64,000 bases of DNA from Deinococcus betulae (GTDB lineage Bacteria; Deinococcota; Deinococci; Deinococcales; Deinococcaceae), in NCBI RefSeq assembly GCF_020166395.1, contig NZ_JAIQXU010000006.1, positions 114,206-178,205 of the forward strand. Direction: 5' to 3'. The position numbers and the translations under genes were made by a program. Shown here piece by piece: positions 30,628 to 40,718 of this stretch. The notes beneath the pieces were generated by a model that saw only the letters and a list, made by a program, of their open reading frames with translations, was not told the origin of the DNA and ran no database searches. How positions within the stretch are numbered: position 1 is the stretch's first letter; each line of letters starts with the position of its first letter.

Positions 30628-31509
30628 TTACTTGTACTGCGGCCAGGGCCAGGTTTTAAAGGTCACTTCCTGCCATTTGGGGTGCATGCCCTCGTCTTCT
30701 TGCAGGTTGACCAGTTTGCTCATGGCGCATTTCTGGTATTTCATCAGCAGGTCTTTTTTCTCGGGCGTCTTGAAGTCACGGGTGGCCAGCACGCTCTGGA
30801 CCGCCACAGTGGGCACACTGGCGGCCCCCAGGTTGGGATACAGCAGCTTGGCGCTGGTGTAGATACCCTGCAAGCTGGGCGCGTAGGGCACTGGCACCAG
30901 ATTCACGCCGCTCAGATCCTTAACCCAGGTGGCGGGCTGCCCCACCACGGCCAGCACGGCGTCGGCCTGATTGCCTCTCAGGGCGGCAAAGGCGGCGTCG
31001 CGGTCTTTGACACTCAGGACGGTGTAGGGCACGCCCAGCTTGGCGCTCAGCACCTTGGCGGTCACCAGGCTGCCGCCCCAGGCGGCCACGCGCTTGCCCT
31101 TCAGGTTGGCAAAGGTGGCCACCCCTGTGGTGGTCACGCGGCCCAGCAGATCGCGCTTTTGCACCGGCGGTTTGGCAAAGAGGTGAATTTCCTCGCTGTG
31201 CAGCGGCAGCAGGGCCTTGATGTTGTCCACACGGGTGTCGCCGTCAATCTGCTGCTTGGCCTTCAGCACGTCGCTCTGGACAAACGCCAGCGAGACCTCG
31301 TTGCCCAGCAGCAGGTCAATATTTTCCAGGCTGCCGCTGGTGCCGCGTTCTTTCAGGTAGGCGCTCTGGGTGCAGACCTTGCCGACGTTCTTGAACATGA
31401 TGGAATAGGTGCCAGTCGAGCTGCCGGTCGCCACATTCAGTGTGGTCGGCGTGGCCGCCTGGGCCAGAGGAACGGTGAGGAGCAGGGCGGTCAGGGCCAG
31501 TCGTTGCAT
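30628..31509 (-). CDS. TAXI-family (TRAP-type) periplasmic binding protein
   Basis: ATG at 31509 follows GGAGAG; signal peptide MQRLALTALLLTVPLAQA. The mature 275 residues begin TLNVATGSSTGTYSIMFKNV, the hallmark of TAXI solute-binding proteins, and keep the domain hinge QSDVLKAKQQ and AALRGNQADAVLAVVG. No TRAP membrane subunits are adjacent; instead the two upstream genes encode a small membrane protein and a coiled-coil membrane protein. Ligand unknown. Confidence 0.9.
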   Translation of the reverse strand: MQRLALTALLLTVPLAQAATPTTLNVATGSSTGTYSIMFKNVGKVCTQSAYLKERGTSGSLENIDLLLGNEVSLAFVQSDVLKAKQQIDGDTRVDNIKALLPLHSEEIHLFAKPPVQKRDLLGRVTTTGVATFANLKGKRVAAWGGSLVTAKVLSAKLGVPYTVLSVKDRDAAFAALRGNQADAVLAVVGQPATWVKDLSGVNLVPVPYAPSLQGIYTSAKLLYPNLGAASVPTVAVQSVLATRDFKTPEKKDLLMKYQKCAMSKLVNLQEDEGMHPKWQEVTFKTWPWPQYK

Positions 31510-31522
31510 GGGTCTCTCCGGG

Positions 31523-31708
31523 TTATTTGAGGTCGCCGTAGCCGCTGCCGCCGCTGGGGGTGGCCGGTACGGTCTCGGTGGGGGCACTGGGCGCTGGATC
31601 GGTCCCAACATTAGCGGTGGCCGAGCGATTCTGGTCCAGGGCAATCACCACGCCGCAGACCACCAGAATCAGGGCCAGCAGCCCGCCCAGGCGTGCCGCG
31701 CGGTTCAT
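31523..31708 (-). CDS. Small single-span membrane protein, 61 aa
   Basis: One hydrophobic helix (LGGLLALILVVCGVVIAL) and a Pro/Thr/Ser-rich outer tail ending GGSGYGDLK. ATG overlaps the TGA of the coiled-coil gene (ATGA), so it is translated by coupling, which supports its reality. No family recognised. Confidence 0.8.
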   Translation of the reverse strand: MNRAARLGGLLALILVVCGVVIALDQNRSATANVGTDPAPSAPTETVPATPSGGSGYGDLK

Positions 31709-32457
31709 GCACTCCCCCGGCGCTGGTTGCTGTTTTCCTCGCCAGCGGCCAGCGCCTGATCCAGCAGCGCGGCGTTGCGACCCGCGCGGCGGGCGATCTC
31801 GGACAGGGCGCTTTCGGTGACGTGGCGGTCCTCGGCACTGAGCTTGGCCTGTTGCAGGGCCGTGGCGACGTTGCCCTTGGCCTGCGCCAGCTGCGTGTCG
31901 ATGCGTGCTTTCTTGATCTGGCGGTCGAACTCGGCCAGGTCGGCGCGCAGGTCGGTCAGGTGGGTCTGGGCGCGGGCGAAAGCATCGCGGCTGACCTGCA
32001 AGTCGTTTTCCCAGCGGGCCACATCGGCCGCGTCCATATCGGCGCGGCTCTGGTCAATCAGGCGGCGAAAGTCTTCCAGATGCCCGTTGGCCTCCTGCAG
32101 CTGCCGCCCCTTGGCCTGAATCAGGCTTTCAAACTGCTTGCGCTGCACGATCAGGGTCTCCAGCGGCATGGCGCGCGCCACCCCCTCCTTGGCCCGCACC
32201 CGACCGGCATTCAGCGCCAGTATCAGGGCCGGCATCAGGAACACCACGGCCAGCAGGGCCACCAGAAACGCGCCGATGGTTACGGTGGTCAGGGCCACGT
32301 TAAACACGGCAATGGCCGCGCCGCCCAGGGCCGCCAGCGCCAGCACGCCTCCGCCGGTCATCAGGGCAAGTTTGCCCGCTGTGACTGGCCGCTGCACCGG
32401 CGTCTGCGTGGAGGGGCGCAGTTCTATGACACTCTCGTCCCGGAAGGGCTGGCTCAT
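31705..32457 (-). CDS. Membrane protein with long coiled coil, first gene of the TAXI operon
   Basis: After a short cytoplasmic N-terminus come two hydrophobic segments (residues about 30-50 and 55-80) and then a long coiled coil (about 100-230: QRKQFESLIQAKGRQLQEAN, LRADLAEFDRQIKKARIDTQ). It recalls the PspA-like or TelA-associated coiled-coil proteins but has no clear family signature. TATAAG and GGAGGG stand immediately before the ATG. Its role with the TAXI binding protein is unknown. Confidence 0.8.
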   Translation of the reverse strand: MSQPFRDESVIELRPSTQTPVQRPVTAGKLALMTGGGVLALAALGGAAIAVFNVALTTVTIGAFLVALLAVVFLMPALILALNAGRVRAKEGVARAMPLETLIVQRKQFESLIQAKGRQLQEANGHLEDFRRLIDQSRADMDAADVARWENDLQVSRDAFARAQTHLTDLRADLAEFDRQIKKARIDTQLAQAKGNVATALQQAKLSAEDRHVTESALSEIARRAGRNAALLDQALAAGEENSNQRRGSA

Positions 32458-32516
32458 ACCCTCCTTATACGCCGAATTTGGGCCGGGCGTTGCGGCGCTG
32501 CCCGAGGGCCGGCGAC

Positions 32517-32545
32517 TTTACAGAGCGGCGCTGGGGTGCTACCTT
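32517..32545 (+). promoter_or_regulatory. tRNA-Ala promoter
   Basis: TTTACA, 17 bases, TACCTT, ending 18 bases before the tRNA 5' end: a near-consensus sigma-70-type promoter with optimal spacing. Confidence 0.75.
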
Positions 32546-32562
32546 TCCTGGGCCCGCAAACA

Positions 32563-32640
<78 letters not shown>

Positions 32641-32646
32641 AACAGC

Positions 32647-32683
32647 AAGGCCCCTCCGGTTACAGGAAGGGGCCTTCTCGTTT
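32647..32683 (+). terminator. tRNA-Ala terminator
   Basis: AAGGCCCCT pairs with AGGGGCCTT around a 15-base loop region, followed by CTCGTTT, eight bases past the tRNA end. Confidence 0.75.
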
Positions 32684-32730
32684 CAGTCACGCCCCTGGTG
32701 GACTGAAAGGGGCGCCGCCACACTGCTGGC

Positions 32731-33393
32731 ATGACCCAGCAGGCTTCTCTCTTTGTGACTGACCTCACCGCCGCCCGCGCTCTGCGGCAAGATCACACCC
32801 TGCTGGGCCTGTTTGTCTCGCCGCAGTCGCCCAGCGACCTGGCCCCGCGCCTGGGCATGGCCCCTAGCCTCGTGCATCACCACGCGCGGCGGCTGACGGA
32901 CCTGGGCCTCCTGTTTGAACAGCGGCGCGAGGGCGGGCGCGTGTATTTTCAACTGGCAGCGCGGGAATTTCGGGTGCCCATGAGCCTGCGGCCACCGGGG
33001 GACGCCCTGGGGAACGGCGCGGCTGACCTGCACGAGCTGAGTAAAGGCTTTTTGCGCGCCTACTGCCGCTCATGGGGTCAACTGCACGACAGCGAGGAAG
33101 ATGTGTATGGCTTTGGCGACGCCCAACATCCAGCCGCGCCCATGACGCCGCCGGACGCCCCCAGCCCGGAAGGGCACCCCGCGCATCTGGACCGCCTCAC
33201 CCTGCACCTGACGCCAGCCCGGTATCAGCGCCTGGCCCGCGCCCTGAGCGCCCTGCTGGACGAGGCTTATATCCAAGGCCACAGCGAGGGCGGCCAGTCC
33301 TGCACCCTGGCGGTCCTGGCCTACCGTGAAGCCCCTGGTCCGGCCCTCAGCCTCTCCCGCTCCGTGAACAGTTTTCTGGGCGCAGAGCAATAG
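32731..33393 (+). CDS. ArsR-like winged-helix regulator, 220 aa
   Basis: The N-terminal helix-turn-helix SPSDLAPRLGMAPSLVHHHARRLTDLGLL (about residues 33-62) and the wing REGGRVYF are of ArsR/DUF4777 type. The C-terminal part (SRSWGQLH, LTLHLTPARYQRLARAL, ALLDEAY) is of the same build as the regulator near 49 kb. A CACACT box six bases before the ATG suggests a leaderless transcript. Target unknown; the acyl-CoA dehydrogenase gene is convergent, so it is not an obvious target. Confidence 0.85.
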   Translation: MTQQASLFVTDLTAARALRQDHTLLGLFVSPQSPSDLAPRLGMAPSLVHHHARRLTDLGLLFEQRREGGRVYFQLAAREFRVPMSLRPPGDALGNGAADLHELSKGFLRAYCRSWGQLHDSEEDVYGFGDAQHPAAPMTPPDAPSPEGHPAHLDRLTLHLTPARYQRLARALSALLDEAYIQGHSEGGQSCTLAVLAYREAPGPALSLSRSVNSFLGAEQ

Positions 33394-33395
33394 GA

Positions 33396-33426
33396 AAGAG
33401 GCACGCCTGTCAGCGGCGTGCCTCTT
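33396..33426. terminator. Bidirectional terminator between convergent genes
   Basis: AAGAGGCACGCC and GGCGTGCCTCTT are perfect inverted arms around TGTCAGC, with A-rich and T-rich flanks, between the stop codons of the regulator and the acyl-CoA dehydrogenase. Confidence 0.85.
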
Positions 33427-33441
33427 CTTCCAAACTCTTCT

Positions 33442-35274
<1,833 letters not shown>

Positions 35275-35338
35275 GAGTACGGCCTCCTCGTGGGGTTTCG
35301 CCCCCAGGGGACGCCACCCGGCACTGTTAGTTGAACTG

Positions 35339-35367
35339 AGTATAAAACTTTGGGGGGCAAATGTCAT
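35339..35367 (-). promoter_or_regulatory. Promoter of the acyl-CoA dehydrogenase gene
   Basis: Minus-strand ATGACA, 17 bases, TATACT, about 65 bases upstream of the ATG: 5 of 6 at both boxes with optimal spacing. Confidence 0.75.
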
Positions 35368-35547
35368 GTGGGCTGAGCTGGAATTGGCCGTCAGTGGTTA
35401 CCTCTTGACAGGGCCTTACTCGACCGCTTCAAGGGGGCTGAGGAGGCAGCCCAGGCCAGCGCTCTTACTCCAGGTGCATAATCAGTGCGGTCAGCTCTGT
35501 CCTGTTAAGGCGTGTGGGTGAATGTTTTTCGGAGCTGCCGGCTGGGG

Positions 35548-35576
35548 TTGACCTGCGCTGCATACCGCGCTATGCT
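35548..35576 (+). promoter_or_regulatory. Strong promoter upstream of the Crp gene
   Basis: TTGACC, 17 bases, TATGCT. The -10 lies inside an inverted repeat (GCATA, six bases, TATGC), which looks like an operator. The start site would be near 35583, directly before an intrinsic terminator. Confidence 0.7.
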
Positions 35577-35585
35577 TTTCTTATC

Positions 35586-35615
35586 ACCGCCGAAGAAGGC
35601 GGTTTTTTTTATTTT
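35586..35615 (+). terminator. Intrinsic terminator just after that promoter
   Basis: ACCGCC-GAAGAA-GGCGGT followed by eight Ts and ATTTT: a textbook terminator starting only about 10 bases after the promoter. No plus-strand gene lies upstream, so it can only act on transcripts from the adjacent promoter or on read-through from elsewhere. Between it and the Crp gene are 180 bases without another gene. Confidence 0.85.
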
Positions 35616-35794
35616 CCGCATGATATTGGTCCCGCTGACGTGTCTCCAGAAATGCTGGAAGGTAGATAGGCCAGGTCGTTGGCTCCTTACCGTCACCCTG
35701 CTCAACCGAATTGCCGTCTCTGACGGACTTGCGGCACAGACCGCTGGGCCGGCTGGAGTGAGGCACGGGTTTTTCGGGTATGGTGTGAGGAATC

Positions 35795-36490
<696 letters not shown>

Positions 36491-36862
36491 GAGACTAGGT
36501 TTAGGGCCAAAGCGGCGAAGAGTTGCCGTTGTAAAGCGGCTTTCGCGGGTCAGAACGGCTCGCGCACGTAACTTGCACCTTTCCATCGAGCCTAAAGCTG
36601 AAGAGTGGCAGTCGAGACGCCACATCGAAGATGCCGGCCAGAGAACGTTTGCTGTCCACCCAGAGCGGCGTTCAGATTTCTGCATGACAGCATCCGCAGG
36701 CCTCCGCCACCCGGCCTCTTTATCAGCCCTGCGTGACGCAAGCAGAGTTTTCTATTACTCTGCTCTATGTAGAACCAGCGCAGTGATTATGTCATCAACC
36801 CATTCCCAGCGAGATGCAGGGAGATGTGTCCGGCCCTCTGTCTCCCATCAAGGAGAAATTCC
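36491..36862. other. 372-base gap before peptidase E, with a hairpin but no gene
   Basis: GCAGAG and CTCTGC flank a 10-base AT-rich loop near 36750-36772, and GTGACG followed after 17 bases by TACTCT is a possible weak promoter for pepE. GC is lower than in the neighbouring genes. A TTATGTCAT at 36787 looks like half of a radiation-response palindrome but lacks the second half. I see no coding sequence. Confidence 0.4.
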
Positions 36863-37528
36863 ATGAAACTTCTGCTGACTTCTGGCGGCGTGACCAATGC
36901 GAGTATCCACGGCGCACTCCTCGGCCTGCTGGGAAAACCCATCGCCGAGGCCAGCGCCCTGTGTATTCCAACCGCGCAGTGGGGCCACCCGTGGTGCGGG
37001 CCTGCTTCGGCCCGGCGCTTCATCACAGACGGCAGCCCGGCGACCATGTGCGGCCTGGGCTGGAAATCGGTGGGCGTCCTCGAACTCACCGCGCTGCCCA
37101 GCATCAGCCAGGACCGCTGGGTGCCGTGGGTCAAGGAGGCGGACGTGCTGCTGGTAGACGGTGGCGACGCGACCTATCTGGCCCACTGGATGCGGGCTTC
37201 TGGGCTGGCGGAACTGCTGCCCGCCCTCTCTGAAACCGTCTGGGTGGGCCTGAGCGCCGGCAGCATGGTGATGACGCCCCGGATTGGGAAGCTGTTCGTG
37301 GAGTGGCCCGGAGCGCCAGATGACCGGACGCTGGGGCTGGTCAATTTCTCCATCTTTCCGCATCTGGACCACGAGATGATGCCCGGCAACACCCTGGCCG
37401 CCGCCGAGCAGTGGGCGTCCAGCGTGGCGGGGCCGTGCTACGCCATTGACGATCAGACCGCCATTACCGTGGTGGACGGCACCGCTGAGGTGGTTTCTGA
37501 AGGGCACTGGAAGCTCCTGAGGGCCTGA
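36863..37528 (+). CDS. pepE: Peptidase E (dipeptidase, S51 family)
   Basis: ATG 36863 follows AAGGAG. The 221-residue enzyme cleaves Asp-X dipeptides. The nucleophile elbow VGLSAGSM (Ser at about residue 132) is the S51 signature, and VDGGDATYLAHWM supplies the GGxx sensor loop; FPHLDHEMMPG holds the catalytic His. Length and order fit the family. It has a separate leader of about 370 bases and no operon partner. Confidence 0.9.
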   Translation: MKLLLTSGGVTNASIHGALLGLLGKPIAEASALCIPTAQWGHPWCGPASARRFITDGSPATMCGLGWKSVGVLELTALPSISQDRWVPWVKEADVLLVDGGDATYLAHWMRASGLAELLPALSETVWVGLSAGSMVMTPRIGKLFVEWPGAPDDRTLGLVNFSIFPHLDHEMMPGNTLAAAEQWASSVAGPCYAIDDQTAITVVDGTAEVVSEGHWKLLRA

Positions 37529-37555
37529 GCGCAGCATAGAAAAGGCCCGTCAGCA

Positions 37556-37571
37556 CCCAGGCATACCTGGG
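37556..37571 (+). terminator. Short hairpin after pepE
   Basis: CCCAGG and CCTGGG pair around CATA, 28 bases past the stop. No T-run follows, so termination is doubtful. Confidence 0.35.
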
Positions 37572-37614
37572 CAACTGCGGCCTCCTGGCCGGAAGCGGCC
37601 ACTTACACTGCCCT

Positions 37615-38148
37615 ATGCGCGCCATCCGTCCTGCCAGGCCAGAAGATGCCCGCGCCATTGCGGCCATTCATACCGACAGCTGGCGCGAAACCTACGCCGG
37701 GCTGATGCCTGAAGACTTTCTGGCGCGCATGACGGATGAAGCGCAGCGTGAGCGCCGGGCAGCTTTCTGGGCGCAGAACATTGCAGCTGGGCAGGACGTG
37801 GTCCTCGTGGCCGAGGAGGACGGTGAGGTCATCGCCTTCGCTTCAGCCGGAGCGCCGCGCGACCACGAGGGTTACGGCGCCGAACTGTTCACGCTATACA
37901 GCCGCCGGGCCACCCAGGGGCAGGGCACCGGGCGGGCGCTGCTGCGCGCAGTGGCAGCTGCCCTTCAGGCACGCGGCGCCCAGAGCCTCGCCCTGTGGGT
38001 GCTGGACGTGAACCCTACCCGCCAGTGGTATGCCCGCCAGGGCGCGGCCGAGGCGGGCGAGAAGGCAGAACCGATTGCCGGCGGCGAACTGCGGGAAATT
38101 CGCATGGGCTGGCCGGATCTCCGGAAGCTGGCAGTTGGTGAAGCCTGA
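37615..38148 (+). CDS. GNAT acetyltransferase
   Basis: The 177-residue GNAT opens IRPARPEDARAIAAIHTDSWRETYAG and has the acetyl-CoA loop ATQGQGTGRALLRAV (about residues 100-114) plus SLALWVLDVNPTRQWYARQGA. The TYAG and WVL features match ribosomal or Pat-type protein acetyltransferases of this size, but the substrate cannot be named. TACACT lies five bases before the ATG without a Shine-Dalgarno, so the transcript is probably leaderless. Confidence 0.88.
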   Translation: MRAIRPARPEDARAIAAIHTDSWRETYAGLMPEDFLARMTDEAQRERRAAFWAQNIAAGQDVVLVAEEDGEVIAFASAGAPRDHEGYGAELFTLYSRRATQGQGTGRALLRAVAAALQARGAQSLALWVLDVNPTRQWYARQGAAEAGEKAEPIAGGELREIRMGWPDLRKLAVGEA

Positions 38149-38254
38149 AGCACCACACACGCCAGCCCCGTCTTGCGTGAGGTTGAGGGTTGCTCAGTTA
38201 CCTCAGAGCGGATGAAGTGCCACAGAGCGCCCATCACCTAGAGCACCGTGGCGT

Positions 38255-38287
38255 GGCCTTGAAGGGCAACAGCACACCCTCAAGGCC
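38255..38287 (-). terminator. Hairpin downstream of the DUF2089 operon
   Basis: GGCCTTGAAGGG and CCCTCAAGGCC pair with one bulged base around CAACAGCA, 45 bases past the last stop of the operon. It lacks a T-run. It probably marks the 3' end of the operon transcript. Confidence 0.45.
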
Positions 38288-38331
38288 GCGAAGCACTGCC
38301 CTGAACACCAGGCCTCACAGGCCACGCTCCT

Positions 38332-38694
38332 TTACCGCCGGAGTTTGCGCGCCGCCTCATCTGGGGTAATCTCGCCGCGCTCCAGACTGGCCAGCACCTC
38401 GGCCTGGGGGTCGGCCTGCTCGGGCTCGTAGCCGATGGCGCGCAGCAGGGTGTCAAAGCGGGCGCGCACGGTGGGGTAACTCAGGCCCAGGACCCGCTCG
38501 ACCTCCTTCAGGTTGCCCCGCACGCGGATGTACAGACGCAGAAACTCCAGATTTTCGGGCGACAGCACCGCAAATTCATTGAGTTCAAAGACCCCGCGCA
38601 CTGTGACGTCGCTGGTGGGAAAACGCAGTTCGGTGACCAGCGGGGCTTCGGTCTCGTCGGGAAACGGCAGGGGCAGGGGGCGCATAAGGGTCAT
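38332..38694 (-). CDS. DUF2089 protein with HTH-like core, regulator candidate
   Basis: The 120-residue protein has the DUF2089 core VLSPENLEFLRLYIRVRGNLKEVERVLG, followed by LSYPTVRARFDTLLRAIGY, a helix-turn-helix-like segment. The tail EVLASLERGEITPDEAARKLRR is a SHOCT-like helical hairpin, also found in the other two larger proteins of the operon. ATG 38694 has AGGA upstream; the open frame starts nine codons earlier. It is the last of four genes and may be their transcription regulator. Confidence 0.85.
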   Translation of the reverse strand: MTLMRPLPLPFPDETEAPLVTELRFPTSDVTVRGVFELNEFAVLSPENLEFLRLYIRVRGNLKEVERVLGLSYPTVRARFDTLLRAIGYEPEQADPQAEVLASLERGEITPDEAARKLRR

Positions 38695-38790
38695 GGTTGA
38701 TGGTTCCTGGTGGCGGGTCAAGTGGGGAAGCAGGGCGGGCTGGTGGTGGAGAGAACGGCTGTGTCCCTTCCACCACCAGCCCGCCGCCCC

Positions 38791-39438
38791 TTACTTCAAG
38801 GAAATATGCACTTCGTTGCCGTGCTTGTCCTCGGCTTCAATCAGGGGACCGGGGGCCGGGTTGGCCTCCAGCAGCAGTTGCAGGGTCTCCAGGCTAAAGC
38901 CGGCGGCTTCCAGGGCCGCGATGCCGTGTGGCGGAATCAGTTTGCCCAGGTGCGGGGCCAGACTGACCGGAATATTGGCCTTGTACTCGTCGCCGTGCTG
39001 GGACTCCACATGCACCCGCAGGATGCGGGATGAGGCCGCACTGTGGGGGCCGTGACTCCAGGACCGGCTGCCCACGCTGCGCTCGACTTCCTCGGCCACG
39101 CGGCCCACCATGTCTTCAATCTCGCCGGGCAGCCGGTCCAGAAAGCTGTCCAGACCGCGCGGGCGGGCGCCGCCAATAATCACCTGGGGGCGGCGCGGCG
39201 CCTGGGGTGGGCTGGGGGGCGCGGGCGGGGCTTCGCGTACACCGCGCAGCAGCATCAGGTGTTCGGCCACCTGGCCAGTGTCCAGTTCAGGGCGGGCCAG
39301 CAGGGCAGACACCAGTTCGCGGTCGGTGGCGGCCAGGGCCAGCTTGGGGCTCAGGGCGGCCAGCAGCGGCGCGGCGTCGTCCAGGGTCAGTTTCTCGGCG
39401 CGAATCAGGTCCAGGATGCGTTTAATCTTCTCTCTCAT
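38791..39438 (-). CDS. SHOCT-like protein with acidic C-terminal domain, 215 aa
   Basis: The N-terminus MREKIKRILDLIRAEKLTLDDAAPLLAALSPKL is a SHOCT-like hairpin. A Pro/Ala-rich linker follows (APPAPPSPPQAPRRP), then a coiled segment and a C-terminal domain with two SHOCT-like copies (LIPPHGIAALEAAGFSLETL). It overlaps the 74-residue gene upstream by four bases (ATGA) and ends near the DUF2089 gene. Function unknown. It probably partners with the DUF4097 protein. Confidence 0.82.
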   Translation of the reverse strand: MREKIKRILDLIRAEKLTLDDAAPLLAALSPKLALAATDRELVSALLARPELDTGQVAEHLMLLRGVREAPPAPPSPPQAPRRPQVIIGGARPRGLDSFLDRLPGEIEDMVGRVAEEVERSVGSRSWSHGPHSAASSRILRVHVESQHGDEYKANIPVSLAPHLGKLIPPHGIAALEAAGFSLETLQLLLEANPAPGPLIEAEDKHGNEVHISLK

Positions 39439-39659
39439 GGGCAGTCCCCCCGGGGAAACCAGGCAGCGCTCCGGCACGAGGCCGCCAGGTAGAGGCTCCG
39501 GCGCGCGTCATACTCGGCGCGCAGGGCCGCGCGGTGCTGTTGGCGGGCCAGCAGCGTCTCGGGCGCCGGCGCCGCGGTCAGCCTGGCCCACAGGGCCCGC
39601 AGGCCCAGCCGCAGGGTCAGCGGCGCCAGGGGCCGCGCTGCGGGCAGATGCAGGCGCAT
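39435..39659 (-). CDS. Small basic protein, 74 aa, coupled on both sides
   Basis: ATG at 39659 overlaps the stop of the DUF4097 gene (TGATG) and its TGA overlaps the next ATG (ATGA), so translation is coupled in both directions, the best evidence for a real gene. The protein is Arg/Leu/Ala-rich (LRLGLRALWARLTAAPAPETLL, RAALRAEYDARRSLYLAA) with no clear domain. It was probably overlooked by length-based gene finders. Confidence 0.7.
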   Translation of the reverse strand: MRLHLPAARPLAPLTLRLGLRALWARLTAAPAPETLLARQQHRAALRAEYDARRSLYLAASCRSAAWFPRGDCP

Positions 39660-40528
39660 CACTGGGTCACCACCTTCAGACTGCCGGCGGCCACTTTGCC
39701 GCTCAGGAAGGCCTCGCCGCCGCCCAGCTGCCCGCTGTGGCGGGTGTTGAGAAAGCCGCCCTGGCGGTGGGTGGGAAAGTCGGCCCGGAAATTGCCCACC
39801 GTCACGCTGGCGTCCAGGCGCACGCTGCTGCCTTCTTTCAGGCGCAGGGTGGCGTTGCCCGCGTTGACCTCGACGCGGTGGTCGCCGCCAGTGAGCACGC
39901 CGGCCCACTTGAGGTTGCCGCCATTCACGCTGGCGTTCAGGGTGCGGGCGCCGCGCAGCGAGAGGTTGCCGCCGTTCACGTTCAGGTGGGTGGGGCCGCT
40001 CAGTTCGGCGGCGGTCAGGTTGCCACCGTTCACCTCAGCGCTCAGGCTGACGGCGCGGCCCATGCGGACGTTGCCGCCGTTGACCTCGGCGCGCATCTCG
40101 CCGGCGATGTCCGGCAGGGTCAGGTTGCCCCCATTCACCTCGGCTTTGACGTGCCCCGGCACGAACGGCACCGTCAGGATGGCCTTCAGGCTGCCCGTCT
40201 GGTGATGAGCCCCAGGCACGCGCGCCACCCGCCAGCCCTGCTCGGTCTCTTCTAGGGTCAGGCGACCTTCTTCACTGGCGCTGAGGTGTGGGGCCGTCAG
40301 CGAGGCGTCTTGAAGCACCGTCAGGCTGTAGCCCTTGACCAGCAGGTGGAGCGACTGTCCTTCCTGAAGGGGTGGCAGCGCGGCTGGGTCGCCCCAGTCG
40401 GCCTGTGGCTCGGTGGCTGGCACCTCGCCTTCCAGTAAGCCCTGGGCCTCCTCGGCGGTGAGTTTGCCTTCGGCCACCAGACGCTGAACGTGCGAACGGA
40501 ACTCGTCCTGCCCATGCTGTTCATTCAT
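39659..40528 (-). CDS. DUF4097-type beta-repeat protein with N-terminal SHOCT-like hairpin
   Basis: ATG 40528 follows AAGGAG. Residues 7-33 (EFRSHVQRLVAEGKLTAEEAQGLLEGE) form a SHOCT-like hairpin. From about 110 come six copies of a 20-residue beta motif centred on EVNGGN (AEVNGGNLTLP, RAEVNGGNVRM, SAEVNGGNLTA, LNVNGGNLSL, ASVNGGNLKW, VEVNAGNATL), a DUF4097 right-handed beta-helix-like solenoid. Related proteins (YvlB, LiaG) belong to cell-envelope stress operons. It leads the operon behind a TTGACA promoter. Confidence 0.88.
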   Translation of the reverse strand: MNEQHGQDEFRSHVQRLVAEGKLTAEEAQGLLEGEVPATEPQADWGDPAALPPLQEGQSLHLLVKGYSLTVLQDASLTAPHLSASEEGRLTLEETEQGWRVARVPGAHHQTGSLKAILTVPFVPGHVKAEVNGGNLTLPDIAGEMRAEVNGGNVRMGRAVSLSAEVNGGNLTAAELSGPTHLNVNGGNLSLRGARTLNASVNGGNLKWAGVLTGGDHRVEVNAGNATLRLKEGSSVRLDASVTVGNFRADFPTHRQGGFLNTRHSGQLGGGEAFLSGKVAAGSLKVVTQ

Positions 40529-40546
40529 GCTCGTCTCCTTTGCAGA

Positions 40547-40576
40547 TATAGAAACATGATTCTTACAGATTGTCAA
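40547..40576 (-). promoter_or_regulatory. Promoter of the DUF4097 operon
   Basis: A perfect TTGACA (40571-40576, minus strand) is followed by TCTATA after 18 bases or TTTCTA after 16. The -10 is ambiguous but AT-rich against the GC-rich surroundings. Confidence 0.65.
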
Positions 40577-40663
40577 ACCTGAGTTTTTAATCTATGCCAA
40601 AGGGGGTGTTTGGGAGCTGTTATCAGCCCCCTAAGGCCAAGTTTTACAGGCCTCTTTGATAAA

Positions 40664-40682
40664 TGGAAAGTTGGACTTTCCA
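40664..40682 (+). promoter_or_regulatory. Perfect inverted repeat between the DUF4097 operon and RNase II
   Basis: TGGAAAGT and ACTTTCCA are exact inverted arms around TGG. They lie 36 bases before the RNase II start. AGGCCT copies stand on both sides at 40648 and 40684. The size and symmetry suit a dimeric regulator. Confidence 0.5.
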
Positions 40683-40718
40683 AAGGCCTGTTCTTTCCCT
40701 CTCCCTTATGCTCTGGCT

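Noticed and set aside
36787..36795. TTATGTCAT, half of a radiation/desiccation response palindrome, before pepE.
   Set aside because: The second half of the 17-bp palindrome is absent.
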